Shown here: positions 7,841 through 15,408 of the stretch, piece by piece | Numbering within the stretch: position 1 is the first letter of the stretch | Layout: each line of letters opens with the position of its first letter | Assembly: GCF_000007825.1 (NCBI RefSeq) | Contig: NC_004722.1 | Coordinates: 970,501 to 1,034,500, forward strand | Direction of reading: 5' to 3' | Source: Bacillus cereus ATCC 14579 | GTDB taxonomy: Bacteria; Bacillota; Bacilli; Bacillales; Bacillaceae_G | DNA length: 64,000 nt | Translations under genes and position numbers: made by a program | The notes under the pieces: generated by a model | Told to the model about the DNA's origin: nothing | What the model saw: the letters and a program-made list of their open reading frames with translations, nothing else | Databases searched by the model: none

Positions 7841-8485
7841 ATGAACAAAAAGAAGATTTTCGGTGCGTTAATAGGAATTGTAGCCTTATTTGTAATTATT
7901 AATGTAGTTGTTATGAAAGAGAAAACGACATCAACTAGTGAAAAAATGTACTCTGAGAAAGAATATAATAAATTAGTAGATGAACATTTTGAAGAAACGC
8001 AAAAGTTGAAAAGTGATATGAGTGTGTTAGAAACTGAAAAAAAATCTCTTGATGAGCAAGTGAAGAAGTTAAAAGATGAGTTAGCGAAAAAAGAGCAACA
8101 AGTAGCGCAGCAGCCGGTTCAACAAGAACAACCAAAGCAGGAACCACAACAACCAGCACCAGCGCAACAGCCGGAAAAGAAAGAAGAGCCAAAACCAGAA
8201 CAACCTACTGGAGCATTCGAAAATCCAATGAAAAGCATAAACAAAACAGAGGCAATGAATAAAGTAAAAGAAAAGGCGAAGAAAGACTTCCAAGATGATT
8301 ATATGACACAAAACTTTGTTGCGGAGGAACAATCAAAAGCATTTGATTTCTTAAACAGTATTGAAATTAAATCACAAGAAGAATTAAATGTAATGAAGAA
8401 TGCATTGAAAGATTTTTCTAACGACTTTATGACCGCGAAGTTTGTTTATGAAGAGCAAATGAAGGCGAAGAATAAGCAAGGGTAA
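7841..8485 (+). CDS. Membrane-anchored coiled-coil protein with Pro/Gln linker
   Basis: A 214-residue protein starting at 7841 behind GGAGGA. Residues 5-25 form one membrane segment or uncleaved signal (IFGALIGIVALFVIINVVV). Residues 40-85 are a charged coiled coil, and 86-130 a Pro/Gln/Glu-rich linker (QQPVQQEQPKQEPQQPAPAQ). The last 75 residues contain two related repeats, KKDFQDDYMTQNFVAEEQSK and LKDFSNDFMTAKFVYEEQMK. Such a layout suits a protein that spans the wall and presents the repeat domain outside. No family is recognised. It has its own terminator. Confidence 0.8.
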   Translation: MNKKKIFGALIGIVALFVIINVVVMKEKTTSTSEKMYSEKEYNKLVDEHFEETQKLKSDMSVLETEKKSLDEQVKKLKDELAKKEQQVAQQPVQQEQPKQEPQQPAPAQQPEKKEEPKPEQPTGAFENPMKSINKTEAMNKVKEKAKKDFQDDYMTQNFVAEEQSKAFDFLNSIEIKSQEELNVMKNALKDFSNDFMTAKFVYEEQMKAKNKQG

Positions 8486-8488
8486 AAC

Positions 8489-8524
8489 AAAAACGTTATC
8501 TTTTAAAAGATAGCGTTTTTGTTT
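8489..8524 (+). terminator. Terminator
   Basis: AAAAACG-TTATCTT pairs with AAGATAGCGTTTTT, followed by more T. Confidence 0.8.
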
Positions 8525-8555
8525 TGGGTTATAAAGTTATTCCTACATTTTACAT

Positions 8556-8618
8556 ATACAGTCTGACTGTATAAAATCAAACTATACAGTTTAACTATAT
8601 AGTTTGGCTATATAGTTA
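8556..8618 (+). promoter_or_regulatory. Cluster of PadR-type operator palindromes
   Basis: ATACAGT-CTG-ACTGTAT (8556-8572) is followed by three ACTATAYAGT-like palindromes, one being the perfect AACTATATAGTT at 8593-8604. Together they cover the promoter region directly before the padR gene. Autorepression is the usual logic for PadR proteins; that is inference here. Confidence 0.6.
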
Positions 8619-8638
8619 TCGTGACATTGGAAGTCTTT

Positions 8639-8953
8639 ATGAATACAGATAAAAATTTACCATTAACGGAAACAAAGTATTACGTTCTTTTAGCTTTATT
8701 AGAGCCAGCTCATGGATATTTAATTATGCAAAAGGTGGAGGAACTGAGTAATCATCAAGTAAAAATCGCAGCGGGTACATTGTATGGTGCGGTTGAAAAT
8801 TTATTAAAACAAGGGTTAATAGAATCAGTAAAAAGTGAAGATAAACGAAGAAAAGTGTATGTTATTACGGAACGCGGGAAAGAAGTATTGCACTTAGACT
8901 TTATGAGAATGCAGCACATTATTGAGGTTACAAAGAGTTTATTACACGTATAG
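8639..8953 (+). CDS. PadR-family transcriptional regulator
   Basis: A 104-residue winged-helix protein. The start at 8639 is chosen because GGAAG lies six bases upstream; the in-frame GTG at 8621 lies within the operator region. The PadR fold is recognisable in LLALLEPAHGYLIMQKVEEL, AAGTLYGAVENLLKQGLIE and RRKVYVITERGKEVL. It is followed after 13 bases by a DUF2812 gene, a pairing often seen in Firmicutes, in which the membrane protein and regulator form one module. The operator cluster upstream suggests autoregulation. Confidence 0.88.
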   Translation: MNTDKNLPLTETKYYVLLALLEPAHGYLIMQKVEELSNHQVKIAAGTLYGAVENLLKQGLIESVKSEDKRRKVYVITERGKEVLHLDFMRMQHIIEVTKSLLHV

Positions 8954-8966
8954 TTAGGGGGAAACG

Positions 8967-9578
8967 ATGATGTGGAGATTGAAATTCTTTTTAGACTTTG
9001 AGAAAGAGGAAAAATGGTTAGAAGAGATGGCTTGGAAAGGCTATCAACTGGAAAGCACTACATTTGGTTATACATTTAGATATACAGAACCAGAAGATGC
9101 GACGATTAAAATAGACCATAGAGTATTTAGTAGAAAAAGTGACTTTATTAATTACTGTACATTATTTGAAGATAGTGGCTGGGAGCATATAGCTGGTAAT
9201 CGTTGGTCAGGTACGTACTATTTTAAAAAGGTAAATGAGGAAAGTGAAGATGACATTTTTTCAGATCCAATGTCACGAGCAGGGAAGTATAAGCGTCTAT
9301 CTAAAACATTTTTAGAATTAGCAATCTGTTATTTGCCAATATTATTTTTATTTATGTATAGTAATACAATGAATTTAGGAGCCTTTGTAAATCCGAAAGA
9401 ACTATACTTGACGCCAGGATTATGGGATAAGCAAGGTGTATCATTTCTATGGTCATTCTTATTTGAAACGCCATTTGCATTAATGAGAGGACTTTTTTTG
9501 ACATTTATCCCCGTTGCGACATGTATGTTTTTCGTTTGCTCGTATAAAGCGAATCGATTGTATGAAGAGAGAAGATGA
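8967..9578 (+). CDS. DUF2812 membrane protein
   Basis: A 203-residue protein with the DUF2812 signature at the N-terminus (LKFFLDFEKEEKWLEEMAWK, TFRYTEPEDATIKIDHRVF). Two hydrophobic segments lie further on (about 108-128 and 165-190). AGGGGGAAACG precedes the ATG-ATG start. It forms an operon with padR. The biochemical role of DUF2812 proteins is unknown; they usually travel with PadR regulators. Confidence 0.85.
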   Translation: MMWRLKFFLDFEKEEKWLEEMAWKGYQLESTTFGYTFRYTEPEDATIKIDHRVFSRKSDFINYCTLFEDSGWEHIAGNRWSGTYYFKKVNEESEDDIFSDPMSRAGKYKRLSKTFLELAICYLPILFLFMYSNTMNLGAFVNPKELYLTPGLWDKQGVSFLWSFLFETPFALMRGLFLTFIPVATCMFFVCSYKANRLYEERR

Positions 9579-9767
9579 TAGGATGGATCCCCTGAAAGCT
9601 TAAACTCTTGGGATAGATGGGCATCTATAATGACACTTTTCAAAAGAATCAGCTTTATAGAGCATACCCATAGTTTATAGTCTACTATATACCTTTTCAT
9701 GAATATGTAAAATTACATAAAATTTCAGTGAAAAAGAGAGTATACTTTCGTATTGTGTAATAAAGAT

Positions 9768-9800
9768 AAAGCCCGCCTACGGAAATAGGCGGGCTTTTTT
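9768..9800 (+). terminator. Strong terminator
   Basis: AAAGCCCGCCTA and TAGGCGGGCTTTTTT pair around a short loop. The 190 bases between the DUF2812 stop and this hairpin show no gene. Confidence 0.85.
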
Positions 9801-9807
9801 TACTTAT

Positions 9808-9849
9808 AAAGAAAAGACAACCTTTAAGGTGTCTTCCTTCGATTTGAAA
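9808..9849. repeat. Terminator-like repeat, copy D (diverged)
   Basis: AAAGACAACC-TTTAAGGTGTCTT then CCTTCGATTTGAAAC. It resembles copies A-C in order and in the CGA(C/T)TTG tail. Confidence 0.5.
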
Positions 9850-9925
9850 CATTTTACTAGGTTAAGTTTTTGTGATAATAAACTCTTTTAATTGGAATGA
9901 ACCTACGCAGTACATCACTTTATTC

Positions 9926-10168
9926 TTAAGCATCATTCTCAACAAAAGTGAAGATTTTCATTATCTTTTTAACTACAAAGGGTAATAATTTAGAAGCTAA
10001 AAATGCAAGTACGAAAGCAATTCCCCATGTTTTCATCCATGATTTGAGAAATAAAGCTGTATATCCAACATTCATTGAAACCATGACGAAAGAGATAATG
10101 CTAGATATGCCTAAAATCATAAAGATATTAAAAATTAATGGTTCAAATTTTTTATTGATTTTCAACAT
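9926..10168 (-). CDS. DUF2798 small membrane protein
   Basis: An 80-residue membrane protein on the minus strand with two membrane segments. The family signature is visible: KINKKFEPLIFNIFMILGIS, FVMVSMNVGYTALFLKSWMK and WGIAFVLAFLASKLLPFVVKKI. The ATG at 10168 gives a normal family N-terminus (Met-Leu-Lys-Ile-Asn); a GTG two codons upstream is possible. The Shine-Dalgarno is weak. DUF2798 function is unknown. Confidence 0.78.
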   Translation of the reverse strand: MLKINKKFEPLIFNIFMILGISSIISFVMVSMNVGYTALFLKSWMKTWGIAFVLAFLASKLLPFVVKKIMKIFTFVENDA

Positions 10169-10445
10169 TAACACCTATTTTCTATATATGCTTTGCTGCC
10201 CAATTTCACCAACATCTAATCTTACAGTTTGAAATCTAGGTTGTCCAGTTTGTTTTACTTTGGTGCAATAGCGATATTGTTTGGAATAAAGTTTCACTTT
10301 ATTATTTAAGAGCGAATAAATGAAAAATAAAATATCCAAAAATATAGATAGAAATCCGCTTTTATACCTTTCAATAAAAGAATACTAGCATTATATATTA
10401 TAAGGAATACTTGTCCTTAATTGTAAATGAAAGGGGGGAATTGGT
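10169..10445. other. Intergenic region with a minus-strand ORF fragment
   Basis: A minus-strand frame at about 10181-10297 could read as a 38-residue peptide (ending VGEIGQQSIYRK) from a GTG, but there is no ribosome site. It is probably a relic. The + strand holds the promoter and GGGGGG-rich ribosome site of the next gene. Confidence 0.4.
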
Positions 10446-10859
10446 ATGAGTTATGGCTATGGTCACCCTCCAAAAAAATGCTTTGAACATCATAATGAAA
10501 CTTTATCAACGGGTGTATTACGTAGACATTCCGCTACGTTATTTCTTACTGTTGAAGCTATGAATGTTGATCCAGATGATACTCGTAGAGTAACAGTTGA
10601 AATGTTTGATTGGTCATCGGGTTCTCCGGTATTGTTACCATTAATAGACCCTTCAACACAAACATTGCCACCTAATCGATATGTTACTTTTCGTTCAGCA
10701 GCTCTTCCTCCAGCACTCTTTGCTTATGAAGTAAGAATCATTCGTCCGAAAGATAGAGATGTTGTTACAAATGTTTTTGGTCTTAGTGCAATCGTATTTA
10801 ACCCACAAGAAGGAAATAATGTTTTACAACATGATTTAGCAAAATTAGACTTTAAATAG
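10446..10859 (+). CDS. Unknown beta-rich protein, similar to the 2293-2682 product
   Basis: A 137-residue soluble protein preceded by AAAGGGGGG and ATG at 10446. The N-terminus (MSYGYGHPPKKCFEHHNE) is Gly/Tyr/His rich. The rest alternates like a beta-sandwich: ATLFLTVEAMNVD, RRVTVEMFDWSSG, NRYVTFRSAALPP, FAYEVRIIRP. Similar elements occur in the protein at 2293, so they may be distant paralogues. There is no signal peptide, no catalytic motif and no known family. A terminator follows. Confidence 0.78.
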   Translation: MSYGYGHPPKKCFEHHNETLSTGVLRRHSATLFLTVEAMNVDPDDTRRVTVEMFDWSSGSPVLLPLIDPSTQTLPPNRYVTFRSAALPPALFAYEVRIIRPKDRDVVTNVFGLSAIVFNPQEGNNVLQHDLAKLDFK

Positions 10860-10895
10860 ATTTTATAAAGGTCTATTTATTGAGCATGATTAAAC

Positions 10896-10927
10896 AAAAG
10901 AGTAGGGTGTAATCCTACTCTTTTTTT
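10896..10927. terminator. Bidirectional terminator
   Basis: AAAAGAGTAGG-N7-CCTACTCTTTTTTT, placed between convergent genes. Confidence 0.85.
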
Positions 10928-10943
10928 AACGTTAACTAGAATT

Positions 10944-11399
10944 TTAAAAGAAATCCTTCATCATTTTAGCATCTTTAATATTTACTATCACACCTTCTAC
11001 CTTATCTTTCTTCTCATCTTTAGCAATTGTAATTTGTTCCTTATTATCAACCCAAACAAGAAACTCTTCTTTGGAGTCATCTTTATATGTAACGGTAATA
11101 GTAGAATGTGCAGATTCTCTCTTTTTTTGATCTAAAGTAATTGTTGTAGGTGTTCCATTTTGAACTGCTGAAACGATAGATTGTATCATTTCTTCGTTAT
11201 CTGTTTGAGATTTGGAAGTAGTATGATTTGTTGTTTTCAGTATTTCAATGTCTGAAATATTTGCGGAGTTTAATTGAAAGGTATATTGTGCATGTTCTTG
11301 CTTAACTTGTGAAGCTTTATCTGTAGCCGAGGTGCTTGTACAACCTATTAAAGTGAAAGATAGAGCGGTTAGTGCGCATATAGATATGATTTTTTTCAT
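10944..11399 (-). CDS. Small lipoprotein of unknown function
   Basis: A 151-residue lipoprotein with signal peptide and lipobox LIGC (Cys at about residue 20), followed by a Ser/Thr-rich spacer. The remainder alternates polar strands (STITVTYKDDSKEEFLVWVDN, QITIAKDEKKDKVEGVIVNI), consistent with a small beta domain exposed outside the membrane. No family is recognised. An AGGGAGG lies upstream of the ATG on the minus strand. Confidence 0.8.
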   Translation of the reverse strand: MKKIISICALTALSFTLIGCTSTSATDKASQVKQEHAQYTFQLNSANISDIEILKTTNHTTSKSQTDNEEMIQSIVSAVQNGTPTTITLDQKKRESAHSTITVTYKDDSKEEFLVWVDNKEQITIAKDEKKDKVEGVIVNIKDAKMMKDFF

Positions 11400-11540
11400 A
11401 GTATCCCTCCTTAAGATTAATTATAACAATTTTCTGTTAATTTAGGTAGTTATTGTAAGGGGAAGATGTTTTAAAGTGGTAAATGATGTTGTTCATTTTC
11501 TATTAAAATTAAAATTCACATAATTTTTTTCATATTTTAT

Positions 11541-11565
11541 GTTTAACATTTCGAAAATAGGTGTA
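11541..11565 (+). promoter_or_regulatory. Sigma-B-type promoter
   Basis: GTTTAA-N13-GGTGTA, close to the sigma-B consensus GTTTAA-N12-15-GGGWAW. It lies 48 bases before the YflT-like stress gene. Confidence 0.7.
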
Positions 11566-11612
11566 CTACATATAATATAACAAATAATTCATTTTAAAGG
11601 AGGAAGTTAAAG

Positions 11613-12002
11613 ATGGAAACGAAGTATAGGAAACCTTTTGTATATGAATTTATTACGGAGAAAGAGGTCATGAATGCGGCGAATGATCTAGTGAAGAAAG
11701 GAATAGAACAAAAAGATATTTACGTGTTAACACATGAGAAAGAGAGGACAGATAGAATCGCAGATAATGCAGACGTGAACACGATTGGAATAAAAGAGGA
11801 AGGACTTGGGACAAGCATTATTAATGTCTTTCAAAAAACGGGAGATCAGTTAAGAAATAAGATGCAGGAGTTAGGGCTTAATGAGGAAGAAGCAAACTTC
11901 TACGAAGAAAAGCTAGATGAAGGGAAGATCTTGTTATTCGTTAAAGATTTAGAAAGAGTCGGTGAATGGTTACACGAAAGAAGATGCATGTATTCTATTT
12001 AA
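11613..12002 (+). CDS. General stress protein, YflT (17M) domain
   Basis: A 129-residue protein with the YflT / general-stress-protein-17M domain (KPFVYEFITEKEVMNAANDL, GIEQKDIYVLTHEKERTDRIAD). The domain is shared with the N-terminus of the protein at 21025. AAAGGAGG precedes the ATG. The sigma-B-like promoter upstream and the CsbD and GlsB/YeaQ genes downstream place it in the general stress regulon. Its biochemical role is not known. Confidence 0.88.
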   Translation: METKYRKPFVYEFITEKEVMNAANDLVKKGIEQKDIYVLTHEKERTDRIADNADVNTIGIKEEGLGTSIINVFQKTGDQLRNKMQELGLNEEEANFYEEKLDEGKILLFVKDLERVGEWLHERRCMYSI

Positions 12003-12052
12003 ATTTGTATCCTGTAAATCTATAAATCTATTACGAAAAGGAGATGGGAAAT

Positions 12053-12253
12053 ATGAGTGAGAGCGGACTAAAAGAACAAATTACTGGTAAAGTGGAAAAG
12101 GCAAAGGGACAAGTAAAAGAAGGAATTGGTGAAGTTACAGAAGATAGAAAGTTGAAAAATGAAGGGAAGTGGGACAAGACGAAGGGAACGATAAAAGAAA
12201 AAGTCGGAAAAGTGAAACAAAAGATAAGTGATGGATTGGATAATAAAGAATAA
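12053..12253 (+). CDS. CsbD-family stress protein
   Basis: A 66-residue, Lys/Glu/Gly-rich protein of the CsbD (YjbJ) family: [41 protein letters not shown] start at 12053 because AAAAGGAG sits nine bases upstream; the in-frame ATG at 12044 overlaps that site. CsbD is a classic sigma-B-controlled gene in Bacillus. It follows the YflT-like gene by 50 bases, likely in one operon. Confidence 0.9.
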
Positions 12254-12259
12254 TACATG

Positions 12260-12296
12260 TTTATCAAGCTTTGGTTACATACCAAAGCTTGATAAA
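12260..12296 (+). terminator. Terminator after csbD-like gene
   Basis: TTTATCAAGCTTTGG and CCAAAGCTTGATAAA are fully complementary around a 7-base loop. The T-run is poor, so some readthrough into the next gene is possible. Confidence 0.7.
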
Positions 12297-12328
12297 TCCA
12301 ATATAAAACGAATATAGGAGGTTTAATT

Positions 12329-12580
12329 GTGGGACTTATTATTACGTGTATTGTAGGTGGACTTATTGGTGCGTTAGCTGGAATGATTACGGGAAAAGAC
12401 TTTCCTTTAGGTATAGTTGGTAATGTGATTGCCGGATTAATTGGATCTTGGGTAGGTAGTGCGTTATTTGGTCATTGGGGTCCTGAATGGGGAGGCATTT
12501 TCGTTCTTCCAGCGTTATTAGGTGCAATCGTCTTTATTTTAATCGTTACATTCTTCTCTAGAATGCTACGGAAAGCGTAA
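12329..12580 (+). CDS. GlsB/YeaQ/YmgE-family membrane protein
   Basis: An 83-residue membrane protein starting with GTG at 12329 behind AGGAGG. Gly-rich hydrophobic segments GLIITCIVGGLIGALAGMIT, GIVGNVIAGLIGSWVGSALF and a C-terminal segment match the transglycosylase-associated/YeaQ family, which is stress-induced in many bacteria. The GPEWGG loop before the last segment is typical. Its position next to the CsbD gene supports a stress role. Confidence 0.9.
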   Translation: MGLIITCIVGGLIGALAGMITGKDFPLGIVGNVIAGLIGSWVGSALFGHWGPEWGGIFVLPALLGAIVFILIVTFFSRMLRKA

Positions 12581-12647
12581 GTATGATAATGAATAGTAAT
12601 CTTAAGTTTATTATATATAACTATAAAGTGAATGAACTGATAAAAAT

Positions 12648-12694
12648 ACATAAAAAAGCATCCAATTAAACTAATTTGGATGCTTTTTTATGTA
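12648..12694 (+). terminator. Terminator after the YeaQ-like gene
   Basis: ACATAAAAAAGCATCCAA pairs with TTTGGATGCTTTTTTATGT, a long stem with T-run on both strands. Confidence 0.85.
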
Positions 12695-12701
12695 TTTTAC
12701 A

Positions 12702-12750
12702 TAGGAATGAGTGGAGGATGAAGAACCCCCCACTCATTAACATTACACTT
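12702..12750 (+). repeat. Partial bcr1-like 3' end
   Basis: AATGAGTGGAGGATGAAGAA-CCCCCCACTCATT, then AACATTACACTTTCT. It resembles the last third of the bcr1 element at 32490-32646 (AATCAGTGGGGGATGAA...CCCCCACTGATT, AAAGTTTCACTTTAT) with several changes. Confidence 0.5.
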
Positions 12751-12761
12751 TCTATTATGTA

Positions 12762-12962
12762 TTAAGCCATCGTTACCTTTTTACAATTATTTATTCTTAC
12801 GACTTGCCTTGGTTCTATATGAGATAAGTCCTCGCTATTACTTATATCAACTACAATTGTATTCGTTAGTATGTTAATAATGGAACCAACTAATTTTGTA
12901 GCATGATCGTGTCGATAAGAAAATTGAACGAAATCTCCCTTTTTAAAGTTGTGCTCTTCCAT
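12762..12962 (-). CDS. DUF2187 (YkvS-like) small protein
   Basis: A 66-residue basic protein: FKKGDFVQFSYRHDHATKLV, GSIINILTNTIVVDIS, EPRQVVRINNCKKV. This is the KOW-like DUF2187 family (B. subtilis YkvS). AGGGGGA precedes the ATG on the minus strand. It may bind nucleic acid by its fold, but function is unknown. It lies opposite the rsb operon. Confidence 0.85.
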   Translation of the reverse strand: MEEHNFKKGDFVQFSYRHDHATKLVGSIINILTNTIVVDISNSEDLSHIEPRQVVRINNCKKVTMA

Positions 12963-13099
12963 AGATAGATCCCCCTAAAAATAATGTTTATACATTATAC
13001 ATACACAAAATTATAAGTTTTAAACATTTATTAGTACGATTTAAGTGTTAAGCCGAGAAAGGTGTAGAAAATTTATTTATAATGAAAATAAAAAAATAT

Positions 13100-13124
13100 G
13101 TTTAAAACTAATTTTTATGGGTAA
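13100..13124 (+). promoter_or_regulatory. Sigma-B promoter of rsbV-rsbW-sigB
   Basis: GTTTAA-N13-GGGTAA, 35 bases before rsbV. It matches the known autoregulation of sigB operons. Confidence 0.85.
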
Positions 13125-13158
13125 TTAAATAGTAAAAGTTCGAGATAAGGGGGCGGAA

Positions 13159-13497
13159 ATGATGAATTTGGCAATAAATATTTTGCAAAATGATGGAGGT
13201 TATACGGTACAACTTAATGGTGAAATTGATGCATATACGGCATCAGATTTAAAAAATAAGATTATGCCTATTGCAAGCGAAAAAGAGGTTCAGATTGTAG
13301 TAGATTTTCATAACGTAGATTATATGGATAGCACCGGTTTAGGTGTTTTTATAGCGCTATTAAAAGCGGTTAAGAAAAATGATGGAAAACTAGAGTTTAT
13401 TGGTGTATCTAAAAGGTTAAAAAGATTATTTGATATTACAGGGTTAACAGAAATATTAAATTTGAATTCCGATTTTGAAAAAGTAGAAAGAAGGTGA
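13159..13497 (+). CDS. rsbV: Anti-anti-sigma factor RsbV
   Basis: A 112-residue STAS-domain protein (LNGEIDAYTASDLKNKIMPI; YMDSTGLGVFIALLKAV). Ser58 in MDSTGLG is the residue that RsbW phosphorylates. Unphosphorylated RsbV binds RsbW and frees SigB. Start at 13159 (ATG ATG) after AAGGGGGCGG; the second ATG is equally possible. It is first gene of rsbV-rsbW-sigB, under a sigma-B promoter. Confidence 0.97.
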   Translation: MMNLAINILQNDGGYTVQLNGEIDAYTASDLKNKIMPIASEKEVQIVVDFHNVDYMDSTGLGVFIALLKAVKKNDGKLEFIGVSKRLKRLFDITGLTEILNLNSDFEKVERR

Positions 13498-13503
13498 CTA
13501 GGG

Positions 13504-13986
13504 ATGATGGAGAGATTTGAAAAGATAGAAATGAAAATTCCTGCAAAGGCAGAATATGTGGCTATTATTCGTTTAACAATGGCTGGTGTTGCGAATCGAA
13601 TGGGCTTTGCTTATGACGATATAGAAGATATGAAAATTGCTATTAGTGAAGCATGTACAAATATTGTACAACATGCATATAAAGAAGACGTTGGAGAAAT
13701 TGCAATTGTCTTTGGACTATATGAAAATCGATTAGAAATTATGGTTGCGGATAATGGGGTTAGCTTTGATTTTAATAACTTAAAAAGGAAAGTTGGTCCG
13801 TATGATATTAGTAAACCAGTAGAACATTTGCCGGAAAATGGTTTAGGTTTATATTTAATTAATACGTTAATGGATGATATACAAATCATGCATGATGAGG
13901 GTATGACAGTTTTAATGACAAAATATATACAAAGAGAGCAGGTGGAGAATGATGGAAATCCAATCTCAACCTACGAATCTTACTAA
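13504..13986 (+). CDS. rsbW: Anti-sigma-B factor and serine kinase RsbW
   Basis: A 160-residue GHKL-type kinase. The N-box is visible in AISEACTNIVQHAY, the G1 box in VADNGVSFDF and the G2 box in PENGLGLYLINTLMDD. RsbW binds SigB and phosphorylates RsbV. It starts six bases after rsbV and its end overlaps sigB by 38 bases, so the three genes are translationally coupled. Confidence 0.97.
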   Translation: MMERFEKIEMKIPAKAEYVAIIRLTMAGVANRMGFAYDDIEDMKIAISEACTNIVQHAYKEDVGEIAIVFGLYENRLEIMVADNGVSFDFNNLKRKVGPYDISKPVEHLPENGLGLYLINTLMDDIQIMHDEGMTVLMTKYIQREQVENDGNPISTYESY

Positions 13987-14725
13987 AGAAGACGTTATTA
14001 AACTAATTGCAGACTTCCAACAAAACCAATGTGATGAAGCGCAGGAAAGGTTAGTTGAGCATTATAAAAATCTTGTCTATTCCATTGCATATCGCTATTC
14101 AAAAGGCGGACCGATGCATGAGGATATTATACAAGTAGGCATGTTAGGGCTCTTAGGTGCAATAAGAAGGTATGATTATTCGATAGGGAATGCCTTTGAG
14201 CCTTTTGCAATACCTACAATAGTAGGCGAAATAAAGAAGTATTTACGTGATAAAACTTGGGGCATTCACGTTCCAAGGCGAATTAAAGATTTGGGCGGGA
14301 AAATTAAGCTTGCGATAGAGGAGCTAACAGATCACCTACAACGTTCACCGAGGATAATAGAAATCGCAAATCATTTAGGACTATCGGAAGAGGAAGTTCT
14401 AGAGATTATGGATGCGAAAAATAATTATCGAGTATCTTCCTTAGATGATGTAGTTGAAAATTCATCTGATGGAAGTTCGGTAGCGAGAATTGAATCTGTA
14501 GGTGAAGTAGAGCAAGGATATGAAGAGACAGAAAGGCGTCTCGTTTTAAAGGATATTTTTAACGTATTAAATGATACGGAAAAGAGTGTTATTCATTATA
14601 TATTTGGAGAAAATTTAAATCAAAAAGATACAGGGGAACGGTTAGGTATTTCACAAATGCACGTTTCTCGTATTAAAAGACAAGCGATAAGTAAATTGAA
14701 GCAAGCCGCATTTTTAGATACATAA
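13949..14725 (+). CDS. sigB: General stress sigma factor SigB
   Basis: A 258-residue sigma-70 group 3 factor of the SigB/F/G type. Region 2 lies at about 40-110 (LVYSIAYRYSKGGPMHEDII, AFEPFAIPTIVGEIKKYLRD), region 3 at about 115-175 and region 4 at about 195-255 (SQMHVSRIKRQAISKLKQ). It starts inside rsbW, behind AGGTGGAG. It directs RNA polymerase to GTTTAA-N13-GGGWAW promoters, several of which are visible nearby. Confidence 0.97.
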   Translation: MMEIQSQPTNLTKEDVIKLIADFQQNQCDEAQERLVEHYKNLVYSIAYRYSKGGPMHEDIIQVGMLGLLGAIRRYDYSIGNAFEPFAIPTIVGEIKKYLRDKTWGIHVPRRIKDLGGKIKLAIEELTDHLQRSPRIIEIANHLGLSEEEVLEIMDAKNNYRVSSLDDVVENSSDGSSVARIESVGEVEQGYEETERRLVLKDIFNVLNDTEKSVIHYIFGENLNQKDTGERLGISQMHVSRIKRQAISKLKQAAFLDT

Positions 14726-14743
14726 AAAATTTAAAATAATGAT

Positions 14744-14768
14744 GTTTAAAACATGAGAAAAGGGGTAC
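14744..14768 (+). promoter_or_regulatory. Sigma-B-type promoter before the ferritin-like gene
   Basis: GTTTAA-N13-GGGTAC, 21 bases before the start codon. It gives the gene its own sigma-B promoter besides readthrough from sigB. Confidence 0.75.
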
Positions 14769-14789
14769 TTATTAAGTATAGGAGGAGAT

Positions 14790-15236
14790 ATGAAAATGTC
14801 ACACGATGTGAAAGAACTAATCGAAGGATTGAATGAAGATTTAGCAGGAGAATACTCAGCAATTATTATGTATAACCATAATGCAGCTACAGTTTCTGGT
14901 ATATATAGACAAGTGTTAAAACCTTTCTTTGAATCTGAAATTAGTGATGAACAAGGACATGCCCTATATTTAGCGGAGAAAATTAAGACGCTAGGTGGTA
15001 CCCCCACTACGATCCCTTTACCAGTGAAACAAGTAGAAGATGTTAGAGAAATGTTAGAATCCGCTAGACAATCAGAATATGAAACAATTAAGCGTTATGA
15101 AACGAGAAAAGAACAGGCAGCGAAATTAAATATGACAGAGTTAGTTGTAAAACTAGAAGATATGATTGCCGATGAAACAAATCATATGGAAGAATTAGAT
15201 CGTCTTTTAAATGATAAAGCAATGGTGTTAAATTAA
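14790..15236 (+). CDS. Ferritin-like diiron protein (orf4 of the B. cereus sigB cluster)
   Basis: A 148-residue four-helix protein. Likely metal ligands appear as ELxEDLAGEYSAIIMYNHNA (Glu), ESEISDEQGHALYLAEKI (Glu...His) and EDMIADETNHMEELDRLL (Glu...His), the bacterioferritin/ferritin-like pattern. In the B. cereus group this gene sits between sigB and rsbY and belongs to the sigma-B regulon. It probably stores or detoxifies iron under stress. GGAGGAG precedes the ATG. Confidence 0.9.
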   Translation: MKMSHDVKELIEGLNEDLAGEYSAIIMYNHNAATVSGIYRQVLKPFFESEISDEQGHALYLAEKIKTLGGTPTTIPLPVKQVEDVREMLESARQSEYETIKRYETRKEQAAKLNMTELVVKLEDMIADETNHMEELDRLLNDKAMVLN

Positions 15237-15408
15237 AAGTAGAAATTTATAGAGTGAAAGAACAAATTCCTATTTCTAGGGGTTTGTTCTTTTGTTGTAT
15301 AAATATGTTTGAGTAAGAAATTTTCATTTTGTAACTGAGTATGTAATACTAGAAAAATAGAAAATGATAATAGATTTACATTTTAAATAAGAAAAGGGGA
15401 AATAACTT

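Noticed and set aside
9329..9700. 123-codon minus-strand ORF opposite the DUF2812 gene
   Set aside because: Shadow of a real gene on the other strand; no ribosome site or protein-like composition.
10181..10297. 38-codon minus-strand ORF from GTG
   Set aside because: No Shine-Dalgarno and no family; kept only as a possible relic.
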